Positions 1 to 7,767 of a stretch of 55,065 nucleotides of DNA are shown here, piece by piece. The notes under the pieces were generated by a model. That model did no database searches. It was not told the origin of the DNA and was given only the letters and a program-made list of their open reading frames with translations. Location of the stretch: contig JAIYDB010000101.1 in NCBI GenBank assembly GCA_027487695.1, positions 1 to 55,065 on the forward strand, written 5' to 3'. Position 1 is the first letter of the stretch. Each line of letters starts with the position of its first letter. Source of the stretch: Cytophagaceae bacterium (GTDB taxonomy: Bacteria > Bacteroidota > Bacteroidia > Cytophagales > Flexibacteraceae). A program made the translations under genes and the position numbers.

Positions 1-407
1 ATACTGGTAATCTCTTCTACTGAAACCAGTTTGCCTACAACGTTACAAAGCAAACCACCAATAAGCCAGCTAGAATCAATTATAAGAGCCAGCCTAAATA
101 ACTTCTTATCTTGAAACCAGAACCATACAAAGGTGTAGCACAACAGCATAGTTTGTATGATATAGATAATTTTTACATAAGCAACTGGGTTATTCATATT
201 GAACGGAAGTACCTTGTTTAGTGCTCCTCCAATACTCATCATAAAGCCAGAATGAAGAAAACCACCTAAGGCGTTTTCCATAAACTTGTAGTAGTGGTCA
301 GCAAAAATACGGTTACTCGCTACCAATGCGCCCACGATAATGAGGAGAATGATACGTCCCCACTTACTTCTTACAACTGGCGGATTGAACCTAAATGGCA
401 ATTTCAT
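1..407 (-). CDS. Partial multi-pass membrane protein, LspA (signal peptidase II)-like
   Basis: The gene starts with ATG at 407 and runs off the left edge, leaving 135 codons without a stop. It begins MKLPFRFNPP, followed by a hydrophobic helix (about residues 19-30), a second one around residues 70-85, and a third around 95-112. The layout resembles lipoprotein signal peptidase: ADHYYKFM after the first helix is placed like the family's DQxTKxxV, and WLIGGLLCNVVGK is placed like GGAxGNxxDR. The residue expected to be the catalytic Asp of GNxxD is Gly here, so it is either a divergent non-catalytic paralogue or an unrelated membrane protein. The second catalytic Asp would lie beyond the window. 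It is on the same strand as the DPP-IV gene but separated from it by a terminator. The coding call is firm; the family call is tentative. Confidence 0.6.
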   Translation of the reverse strand, partial: MKLPFRFNPPVVRSKWGRIILLIIVGALVASNRIFADHYYKFMENALGGFLHSGFMMSIGGALNKVLPFNMNNPVAYVKIIYIIQTMLLCYTFVWFWFQDKKLFRLALIIDSSWLIGGLLCNVVGKLVSVEEITS

Positions 408-442
408 AGTCGAAATATAAGGAAACAACCTCTAAATAAAAC

Positions 443-479
443 ACAAAATCCTATTGACTGCCAGCCAATAGGATTTTGT
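443..479 (-). terminator. Rho-independent terminator of the DPP-IV gene
   Basis: A 14-bp perfect inverted repeat (443-456 with 466-479) has a 9-nt loop. On the minus strand it is followed by a T-rich stretch (GTTTTATTTA). It lies 27 bp beyond the stop of the S9 peptidase gene. Confidence 0.85.
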
Positions 480-505
480 TAATACTGCCTTAATAGTAAT
501 TATTA

Positions 506-2620
506 CTAAAGGTTATCTTTTAAGTAACGTGTTACTGTTTTGTAAAGGTGAATTCTATCCTTGCCTACTACGTTATGGGCGTGTCCTGGGTAAATCATAT
601 AATCTACCAATTTGCCGCTTTCAACGCATTTCTGAACAAATGCCTGTGAGTGTTGCCAAACTACCACATCATCTACTGTGCCGTGGATGAGCATCAATTT
701 CTTATTCAGATTTTTAGCTTGGTTCAAGAGGTTTGCCGCGGCATAGCCATCTGGGTTTTCTTGTGGGGTATCCATATAGCGTTCGGTGTACATGATTTCA
801 TATAACGACCAATCCATTACAGGACCACCTGCAACACCTACTTTAAATACATCAGGTGCTTTGGTAAGCATAGTGGTAGTCATAAACCCACCGAAGCTCC
901 AACCATGTACACCAATACGAGATTGGTTTACATAAGGTCTTGTTTTAAGCCATTCAACCCCAACTAATTGGTCTTCTAATTCAAGGCTACCTAACCTGCG
1001 GTGCGTAGCCGATTCAAAAGCCTGACCTCTGCCGCTGCTTCCACGATTATCAATGGTAAATACGATATAGCCTTCACTAGCCATATAATTCATCCAAAGG
1101 TTAGCGCCTGTAAGCCAGTTGTTTGTTACCAATTGTGCATGTGGACCACCATATACATAAACCACAACTGGGTATTTTTTCTCTGGGTCAAAATTGATAG
1201 GCTTTATGATACGAGCATTCAGAATAGTGCTATCCAAGGCACGAAGTTTAATCACCTCAGAGCGTGGCATATAGAAGTTTACCAAAGGATTATCTGCTGT
1301 GAGTAAAACCTGCTTTTCCTTGCCATCGTTATCCATTACTGCAATTACACGAGGTACAGTAGGGCTTGAATAATTGCTCAAGTAATAGTTTTTATCGTCT
1401 GAAAAATAAGCGGTAACAGTTCCTGAAACCGTTCCGATTGATTTAGCCTTACCTTTCTTCACATCGGCTACAAAAATTTCACGATCAAGCCCATCGTTAG
1501 TGGCTACTTGAAACCAAACTTTGCTACCGCTGTAATTGGTTCCATAAACATTGGTTACAGTGCTTTTGCCTTCGGTAATCTTCCTAAGCATTTCACCATT
1601 AGTATTGTATAAGTAAAGTTGGTTGGTACCATCCCTTTCACTTTGCCAGATAAACTCGTTGTTTTTGGTGCCTACAAACAATGGAGGATTTTCAGGTTCC
1701 ACGTACTTAGGGTCTTTTTCATCAATAAGTGTACGAACAAACTCACCAGTATTAGCATCGTACATATTGAGTTTCATTTGATCTTGTTCCCTGTTAACAA
1801 TAGCAACAGTAACATACTTTTCATCTGGCGTAAAGGCAACGTTAGTAAGGTATTGGTCGTTAGGTTCACCAGTGGTAAGGAAGATAGACTTGTTCGTTTT
1901 AATGTTATAAACACCCACTTTCACAATATGGCTGGTTTGTCCTGCCATTGGGTATTTAATCAACTTCACTTTAGCAGGAGCAGATTCTAATTCCACCAAC
2001 GGATAATCAGTAACCATACTTTCGTCCATACGGTACCAAGCTATATAGCTACCATTTTCTGACCAAAACAAACCTTTTTTAATACCAAATTCATTGCGGT
2101 GTACTGCTACGCCATTTACTACTCCAGGCTTATTGTCGTTAGAAAGGGCATACTCCGTATTGTTTACAGATACAAAAGCATTTTCGCCTTTGGTATAAGC
2201 CACGTGAAAGTTGATGGGGTCAATTTCAATGTTTTCAGCTTTTTCGTCAAAGCTATTTACAGCAGCCTGTGACTTTGTTTTTAGGTTAAACAAATAAACT
2301 TTAGCCTTATAGGTATAGAAGAATTGAATATCGTCAATAAAAGTTAGGGCAGGGAAGCGTTTAAAATCGTACTGTAATTCAGTAGCTCTGAGCACAGTAT
2401 CCTTTTTCTTGGAGCTAGGTGAGCTAATAATAAGGAAGTCTTCAGAACCTTTACTTTCAAACCAAGCAAACTTATTAGACGTTCCCATCCATTGAATGCC
2501 ACGTAAGGTTTTCGGGTTTAGTTGCGGATTAAAAGCATCTTCAATAGTAAGTGGCTTTTGTGCCCAAATAGGCACCTGTATAACTGCCAGAAGCAGACAT
2601 AAGAGGAAAAGTTTTTTCAT
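506..2620 (-). CDS. S9 family dipeptidyl-peptidase IV-like exopeptidase
   Basis: A 704-residue secreted serine peptidase of the prolyl oligopeptidase clan, expected to remove Xaa-Pro/Ala dipeptides from peptides in the periplasm. A signal peptide (MKKLFLLCLLLAV, cleavage after IWA) leads the protein. Residues about 40-440 form the N-terminal beta-propeller (DPPIV_N) with a YRMDES segment placed like the substrate-binding Glu motif. The C-terminal alpha/beta hydrolase holds the triad: Ser575 in GWSFGG, Asp650/651 in GTVDDVV and His680/682 in PGHAHNV. YVYGGPHAQLV and DNRGSSGRG are further family signatures. The length matches Bacteroidota DPP-IV homologues. It is a single gene with its own terminator, divergent from proline dehydrogenase; together they could feed proline-rich peptide use, which is inference. 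Confidence 0.92.
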   Translation of the reverse strand: MKKLFLLCLLLAVIQVPIWAQKPLTIEDAFNPQLNPKTLRGIQWMGTSNKFAWFESKGSEDFLIISSPSSKKKDTVLRATELQYDFKRFPALTFIDDIQFFYTYKAKVYLFNLKTKSQAAVNSFDEKAENIEIDPINFHVAYTKGENAFVSVNNTEYALSNDNKPGVVNGVAVHRNEFGIKKGLFWSENGSYIAWYRMDESMVTDYPLVELESAPAKVKLIKYPMAGQTSHIVKVGVYNIKTNKSIFLTTGEPNDQYLTNVAFTPDEKYVTVAIVNREQDQMKLNMYDANTGEFVRTLIDEKDPKYVEPENPPLFVGTKNNEFIWQSERDGTNQLYLYNTNGEMLRKITEGKSTVTNVYGTNYSGSKVWFQVATNDGLDREIFVADVKKGKAKSIGTVSGTVTAYFSDDKNYYLSNYSSPTVPRVIAVMDNDGKEKQVLLTADNPLVNFYMPRSEVIKLRALDSTILNARIIKPINFDPEKKYPVVVYVYGGPHAQLVTNNWLTGANLWMNYMASEGYIVFTIDNRGSSGRGQAFESATHRRLGSLELEDQLVGVEWLKTRPYVNQSRIGVHGWSFGGFMTTTMLTKAPDVFKVGVAGGPVMDWSLYEIMYTERYMDTPQENPDGYAAANLLNQAKNLNKKLMLIHGTVDDVVVWQHSQAFVQKCVESGKLVDYMIYPGHAHNVVGKDRIHLYKTVTRYLKDNL

Positions 2621-2778
2621 CGGATAACTGTGTATTATGGTTCAATAAATCAAAAACATTGCAATTAACCAAACATCTTTGTTCGGTGGCTATTAAACAG
2701 AGTACTGCGGAAGTTAAATTTTGAAATAGTAGTAAACCTAAATATTGAACAAAGCTTTAAAGGCTCGCTATCAAAGTG

Positions 2779-2786
2779 TATTTTTG
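2779..2786 (+). promoter_or_regulatory. Bacteroidota -7 element (TATTTTTG) upstream of proline dehydrogenase
   Basis: TATTTTTG fits TAnnTTTG. A TTTA about 19 bp upstream is a weak -33 match. Transcription from here would give a leader of roughly 55 nt. It sits in the 229-bp divergent region shared with the DPP-IV gene. Confidence 0.45.
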
Positions 2787-2849
2787 TAAATTACCTCCTG
2801 AAGGTATAAGGCACAATACACCTTTCTACCCAGATTAAGCACCAACAAT

Positions 2850-4052
2850 ATGCCTACCCCCGAAACTAACTTAGCTTTACCAACAATAGATTTCAGCAAT
2901 ACAGAAATTGCTTTTGCACACAAGAGCAATGCTGAAATAAAACAAGCTTATTGGTTATTCAAATTAATGAATAATCCTAAGTTGGTAAACTTTGGTACGC
3001 CTTTTTTAACTGCAGCGCTTAGCCTGCACTTGCCTATCAAGAGGGCTATAAAAGGCACTATTTTTAAGCAGTTTTGCGGGGGCGAAAACATTGAACAGTG
3101 CACTTTAACTATCAAAGAACTAGGCAAATACCATGTTGGTGCTATTTTAGATTATAGCGTAGAGGGCGAAAAAAACGAAAAGGCTTTTGATGCTACCTGT
3201 GAGGAAACAATCGCCACCATTAAAAAAGCAGCAGCACAACCTAATATTCCTTTTAGTGTATTTAAAGTAACTGGCTTGGCTCCATTTTCTTTGTTAGAAA
3301 AGAAGCAAGCAGGTACTGCTTTAAGTAATGACGAAAAGGCAGCTTGGGATAGAGTTTACGATAGAATAAACAGAATTTGTGCGATGGCTGCTGAAATGCA
3401 AGTGCGTATTTTCTTTGATGGGGAAGAAACTTGGATTCAGGAAACCATTGATAGCCTGTGCTATGAAATGATGGAGAAATACAACAGACTTATGCCTATT
3501 GTATTCAATACCTATCAGATATACCGTTGGGAAGCCTTACCTAATTTGAAAGTTGCAGTTAAAGTAGCTGAAGAAAAAGGCTATTTCTTTGGAGCTAAAT
3601 TAGTTCGTGGTGCCTATATGGAAAAGGAAAGAGCACGTGCCCAATCTATGGGTTATAAAGATCCTATCCAACCAAACAAGCAAGCTACTGATGCTGACTA
3701 CGATGCTGCGATGCTATTCTGTTTAGACCATTTGCATTTTGTATCGTTCTGTGCGGGTACCCATAATGAAAATAGCAGCAAGCTATTGGCTATGGAAATG
3801 CTAAAGAGAGGTATTGATAAAGGCGATGAGCGCATTTACTTTAGTCAGCTTTTAGGGATGAGCGATAATATTAGTTTTACCCTTGCCAAGCTTGGATTTA
3901 ATGTGGCCAAGTATGTTCCTTATGGTCCAGTTGCTTCGGTAATGCCATATTTAGTACGCAGAGCTAGAGAAAACACCAGCATTGCGGGACAAAGCAGTAG
4001 GGAATTTAACCTGATTGAAAAGGAATTGAAACGTAGAAGCAGGGCAAATTAG
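2850..4052 (+). CDS. Proline dehydrogenase (monofunctional, FAD-dependent)
   Basis: 400 residues matching the PRODH TIM-barrel family, which oxidises L-proline to 1-pyrroline-5-carboxylate and passes electrons to the quinone pool. Visible signatures are LDYSVEGE (strand with the FAD/substrate acidic residues), KLVRGAYMEKER, AGTHNENSSKL, FSQLLGMSDNISF and the C-terminal YLVRRARENTS, where the paired arginines bind the proline carboxylate. The length is that of stand-alone bacterial/mitochondrial PRODH; there is no fused P5C dehydrogenase or DNA-binding domain as in PutA. No signal peptide. It is followed by pyrD after 57 bp with no clear terminator between, so co-transcription is possible though functionally unrelated. 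Confidence 0.93.
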   Translation: MPTPETNLALPTIDFSNTEIAFAHKSNAEIKQAYWLFKLMNNPKLVNFGTPFLTAALSLHLPIKRAIKGTIFKQFCGGENIEQCTLTIKELGKYHVGAILDYSVEGEKNEKAFDATCEETIATIKKAAAQPNIPFSVFKVTGLAPFSLLEKKQAGTALSNDEKAAWDRVYDRINRICAMAAEMQVRIFFDGEETWIQETIDSLCYEMMEKYNRLMPIVFNTYQIYRWEALPNLKVAVKVAEEKGYFFGAKLVRGAYMEKERARAQSMGYKDPIQPNKQATDADYDAAMLFCLDHLHFVSFCAGTHNENSSKLLAMEMLKRGIDKGDERIYFSQLLGMSDNISFTLAKLGFNVAKYVPYGPVASVMPYLVRRARENTSIAGQSSREFNLIEKELKRRSRAN

Positions 4053-4109
4053 TTTTCTTAACTAAATGCTTAATAGTTTATCAATTGCCATTATCTTTAA
4101 ATTGCGACT

Positions 4110-5150
4110 GTGTATAAGCTAATCATACGTCCGTTTTTATTTCAGTTTTCGGCAGAAACCGCCCATACCATTACTTTCAATGCATTAGAATTCTTGGGTA
4201 AAATCCCCGGAGTATTGTCGTTGCTTAAACTCCTGTATTCAAAAAAGGAAAAGCCTACACAGTTATTAGGAATTCAGTTTCCAAACAAAGTAGGGCTTGC
4301 AGCAGGGTTCGATAAAAATGCCAAACTACTTTCCGTTTGGGAGGCCTTGGGTTTTGGCTATGTAGAAATAGGGACAGTTACCCCATTACCACAATCGGGC
4401 AATCCTTTGCCTCGATTATTTCGTCTGAAAGCTGATGGTGGTATTATCAATAGAATGGGCTTCAATAACGAGGGAGCAGAAGTTGTAGCAGCTCGCTTAG
4501 CCGCTTTTAGAAAGCACAATAAGCATTTTATTATTGGCGGCAATATTGGAAAAAACAAGGTAACACCTAACGAAAACGCCACCTCTGATTACTTAATCGC
4601 CTATAAGGCATTAGCCCCTTACGTGAACTACTTTGTGGTAAATGTCAGTAGCCCAAATACCCCAGGCTTGCGAGAATTACAAGAGAAGGAACCATTGAAG
4701 CAATTGCTTTTCGCCTTGTTAAACGAGCGCAAAGTATTAGGTTACACCCAACCTATCCTTCTTAAAATTGCGCCGGATCTTACCCAAGAGCAGTTATTAG
4801 ATATTGTTGAAATAGTAAACGAAACTGGTATTGAAGGCATAGTAGCAACCAATACCACCATTGAAAGAACTGGTTTACAAGCCACCAAACAAGAAATTGA
4901 ATCTATAGGTGCAGGTGGCTTAAGCGGGAAACCATTAAAAACTAAGGCAACCGAAATAATTTCTTTCCTAAAAAAGCATCTTTCTGAAAGGGTGGTGATT
5001 ATTGGTGTGGGTGGCATTGATGGCGCAAATGCCGCCGTTGAAAAATTGAAAGCCGGCGCTCAACTATTGCAGGTGTATTCTGGTTATATCTATGAAGGAC
5101 CAGCAATGGTTAAAAACATACAGAAAGCGATAGAAACTACCGAAAATTAG
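4110..5150 (+). CDS. pyrD: Dihydroorotate dehydrogenase (quinone), class 2
   Basis: 346 residues, FMN-dependent oxidation of dihydroorotate to orotate in pyrimidine synthesis, coupled to membrane quinone. The N-terminal amphipathic extension (about 1-45) typical of class 2 is present. Core motifs include VGLAAGFDKNAK, RLFRLKADGGIINRMGFNN, GGNIGKNK, NVSSPNTPGLREL (active-site serine loop), KIAPDL, ATNTT and IIGVGGI for phosphate/FMN binding. The start codon is GTG: the next in-frame ATG would remove the conserved N-terminus. A TATCTTTA resembling the -7 element ends about 10 nt before the GTG, so if it is used the transcript would be nearly leaderless. Followed by nuoB after 82 bp. Confidence 0.94.
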   Translation: MYKLIIRPFLFQFSAETAHTITFNALEFLGKIPGVLSLLKLLYSKKEKPTQLLGIQFPNKVGLAAGFDKNAKLLSVWEALGFGYVEIGTVTPLPQSGNPLPRLFRLKADGGIINRMGFNNEGAEVVAARLAAFRKHNKHFIIGGNIGKNKVTPNENATSDYLIAYKALAPYVNYFVVNVSSPNTPGLRELQEKEPLKQLLFALLNERKVLGYTQPILLKIAPDLTQEQLLDIVEIVNETGIEGIVATNTTIERTGLQATKQEIESIGAGGLSGKPLKTKATEIISFLKKHLSERVVIIGVGGIDGANAAVEKLKAGAQLLQVYSGYIYEGPAMVKNIQKAIETTEN

Positions 5151-5232
5151 TGCTAACCCATGCAACCATTTTGCTGCGTTTGCATCTTACTTATAGAAAA
5201 GCAGATTTATTGCTTTACTACCCAAAATTAAA

Positions 5233-5754
5233 ATGAAAACAGGTACTACCGATATTGTGCTAACCACTACCGATGAGCTGCTCAACTGGGCTAGACTCAA
5301 CTCCTTGTGGCCAGTTACTTTTGGTTTAGCTTGTTGTGCTATTGAGATGATGGGAGCCTATGCAAGTAGTTATGACTTAGATAGGTTTGGGGTTTTGCCT
5401 AGGGCAACACCACGCCAAAGCGATGTGATAATTATTAGCGGTACAGTAACCTTTAAAATGGCCGATAGGATTAAGCGGTTGTATGACCAAATGCCTCAGC
5501 CTCGTTATGTAATAAGTATGGGCAACTGCAGTAATTGTGGTGGTCCGTATTGGGAGCATGGCTACCACGTTGTAAAAGGTGTGGACAGAATAATCCCAGT
5601 AGATATTTATATTCAAGGGTGCCCTCCAAGGCCAGAGGCTTTAATTGGAGGAATATTAAAGTTGCAGGAAAAGATAAGGGCAGAAAACAGTCCTGCTTTT
5701 ACCAAACTGCAACAGCTGCTTCAAAAGCACCAAAGCAGTAAAGTAACCGTTTAA
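5233..5754 (+). CDS. nuoB: NADH-quinone oxidoreductase subunit B (NuoB), solitary copy
   Basis: 173 residues of the NuoB/PSST family, the complex I peripheral-arm subunit that carries [4Fe-4S] cluster N2 at the quinone site. The N2 ligands are visible: the vicinal Cys34-Cys35 in LACCAIEMM, Cys99 in GNCSNCGG and Cys130 in [11 protein letters not shown] further cysteine, Cys102, lies three residues after Cys99, where many homologues have Ser or Gly. The usual complex I neighbours (nuoA upstream, nuoC/D downstream) are absent: pyrD precedes and a lipoprotein gene follows. It could be a dispersed part of a full complex I or an extra copy; the rest of the genome decides. A membrane-bound hydrogenase small-subunit relative is less likely given the PRPEALIGG end. 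Confidence 0.9.
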   Translation: MKTGTTDIVLTTTDELLNWARLNSLWPVTFGLACCAIEMMGAYASSYDLDRFGVLPRATPRQSDVIIISGTVTFKMADRIKRLYDQMPQPRYVISMGNCSNCGGPYWEHGYHVVKGVDRIIPVDIYIQGCPPRPEALIGGILKLQEKIRAENSPAFTKLQQLLQKHQSSKVTV

Positions 5755-5866
5755 TAATTAGCCAATTAATAAAAAATATAATCCTTGGCAAGTTGTTAAA
5801 CATTCACTAAATTAGTAACAGATAATTAGGTACATACAATGTTCACCTCTAAAATCATTACCTATT

Positions 5867-7660
5867 ATGAACTGGAAAAATCTTTTATTCATCATATTGG
5901 CAGGCTTAGGTCTGCAAGCATGTTCTAGTTCTGCTCAATTAGCAAACTCTAGTTCAGACGATGTATATTTTACCAGTACCAGAAGTGTAAGTACTTCAGC
6001 TGGTACACAGTACACAGGCGCCCAAGCCACTACCGATGGCAATTATTATAATGGCCAAGGAGTGCAAGGCAACAGTACGCAGCCTAATGGCGGTTTAGAT
6101 TATTACAATGGTAATAATGCTACCAATATACAGCCTGCTGCCCAATCAAGTAATGAAGTGCCTGACTATTACAAGCCAGGAGCATCTACTGAGTACACAC
6201 CACAAACTTATAGCAGTTACCAGCCTAGTAATTCATCTGGTAATTATGGTGGCGTAACGCCTTCAGTGTCTGGTGGTAATACCTATATTACCAACAACTA
6301 TTACGATGATTTTAACCGTAATTATATTGGTTTTGCTCCAACAATTGGCTTTGCTTACAATCCGTTTTCGCCTTGGGCATTCAGACCTGGTATAGGAGTT
6401 GGTTTCGGCTGGGGCTTTCGCAGGGGTTGGAATGTAGGTTTAACTTATGGTGCAGGCTTTGGATGGGGTAACCCTTTCTTTACTAACTATGGTGGCTTTT
6501 ACGATCCTTTCTGGGGTGGTGGCACTTGGGGTACACCTTGGGGAGTTGGCTATGGCGTAGGCTGGGGCTTTGGTGGTAACTGCTATTCTCCATTTGGTTG
6601 GGGAGGCGGCGGCTGGGGTTCTCCTTGGGGATGGAACTATCCTTGGTGGGCTCATAACTCTGGTATACATAACGGAGGAAATAACAATAATAACTCTGAT
6701 TCCAGACCTTCACTTGGCAGAGCAACAGGCGGTTCGCCTCGCTCAACGGGTGGTGTAAGCGGAAGTGGTGGCCCAGGAAGGGGTACCATAGATAATAGCG
6801 GTAACGCAGTTCCTCAAACTGGTGGAAGAGTTGGCAGAGATATTGAAGGTGGTCCTAGCAGAGTAATTACACCTGCGCAAGTTGCCGACTTAAATAACCC
6901 AAATGCTCCTACTACAGACCGCCCTAATTTTGGTGGTGTAAGGCCAGGCGCAACGGGTGCCACCCCTGCAACGCCTTCAAATGAAAATGTGCCTGATAGG
7001 TATAAGCCAAGCAATGGAAATACTGATTATTACAGAGGTAATCCTGTAAATCCTGGCAGACCTACCGGTAATGTTGCAGAACCTACTACACCTGTAATTA
7101 CTGATAGACCAAGACCTGCTGGTGGCGATAGGCCACCTGTAAACCCAAGCAACCCAGTGCCTGATCGTTACAGACCAGCAGCTGATTATTATAGAAATGG
7201 TGGCGCTACTCCTGCAAATTCAACTATGGATCCAAGAGCACCTGTTACTCCAAATCAACCTATTGCGCCTGTACCTAACGGTCCGAACAGAGGGGCACCA
7301 GTAATGAACAATCCTGTTCCTTCTAATGGTGGTGTGCCAATTGGTAATAGAGAAGTAAATGGCGGTATTGATTATTATTCTCCTCCAAGAAGAAATACTG
7401 AGCCAGCACGTCAAATTAACCGTGATTTAGCGGTACCAAGAAGTAATCAAGAGCGTGTTTCACCTGCAAGGCAAATGTGGAACGATATGGCTCCAGAAGG
7501 TAGCAGAACGCCTTCATCGGCAAGCCCTATTTATAGTGCGCCAAGCAGAGGTTCAAGCTTTGGCGGTAGTGCACCATCTGCGCCTTCACCTGCTCCAGCA
7601 CCTAGTGGTGGTGGCGGTGGTAGAAGCGGCGGCGGTGGCGGTAACCGCAGAGGCTGGTAA
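5867..7660 (+). CDS. Gly/Asn/Pro-rich low-complexity lipoprotein
   Basis: 597 residues, family not recognised. A lipoprotein signal (hydrophobic run then LQAC, Cys19) predicts lipidation. Residues about 20-140 are Ser/Asn/Tyr-rich. Residues about 150-265 form an aromatic-glycine block with many GWG, GWGF, PWGW and FWGG turns. Residues about 270-597 are Pro/Asn/Gly/Arg-rich with recurring DYY-type units (DYYNGN, PDYYKPG, PDRYKPSNG, TDYYRGNP, PDRYRPAADYYRNG, DYYSPP), ending in a poly-Gly/Arg tail (SGGGGGRSGGGGGNRRGW). The composition suggests an extended, disordered or fibrous envelope protein. It is a single gene between nuoB and a FadL-like barrel, followed by a hairpin. Confidence 0.8.
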   Translation: MNWKNLLFIILAGLGLQACSSSAQLANSSSDDVYFTSTRSVSTSAGTQYTGAQATTDGNYYNGQGVQGNSTQPNGGLDYYNGNNATNIQPAAQSSNEVPDYYKPGASTEYTPQTYSSYQPSNSSGNYGGVTPSVSGGNTYITNNYYDDFNRNYIGFAPTIGFAYNPFSPWAFRPGIGVGFGWGFRRGWNVGLTYGAGFGWGNPFFTNYGGFYDPFWGGGTWGTPWGVGYGVGWGFGGNCYSPFGWGGGGWGSPWGWNYPWWAHNSGIHNGGNNNNNSDSRPSLGRATGGSPRSTGGVSGSGGPGRGTIDNSGNAVPQTGGRVGRDIEGGPSRVITPAQVADLNNPNAPTTDRPNFGGVRPGATGATPATPSNENVPDRYKPSNGNTDYYRGNPVNPGRPTGNVAEPTTPVITDRPRPAGGDRPPVNPSNPVPDRYRPAADYYRNGGATPANSTMDPRAPVTPNQPIAPVPNGPNRGAPVMNNPVPSNGGVPIGNREVNGGIDYYSPPRRNTEPARQINRDLAVPRSNQERVSPARQMWNDMAPEGSRTPSSASPIYSAPSRGSSFGGSAPSAPSPAPAPSGGGGGRSGGGGGNRRGW

Positions 7661-7686
7661 TGCTTCATTCACCCAGGAAAAAATCT

Positions 7687-7733
7687 AATGGCGACTTCTT
7701 ATAATTCTTTTCAAAGGAATGAGAGTCGCCATT
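7687..7733 (+). terminator. Inverted repeat/terminator after the lipoprotein gene
   Basis: AATGGCGACT (7687-7696) pairs with AGTCGCCATT (7724-7733), with a weaker inner stem, followed by GTTTTA. The short T-run makes it a moderate terminator candidate. Confidence 0.6.
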
Positions 7734-7767
7734 GTTTTACCCAAAAAACGCACAAACTATAAAGTCT

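Noticed and set aside
7732-7767. TTG start for the FadL-like gene
   Set aside because: It lies in the 3' arm of the preceding hairpin and places polar residues before the signal peptide; the ATG at 7768 is better.
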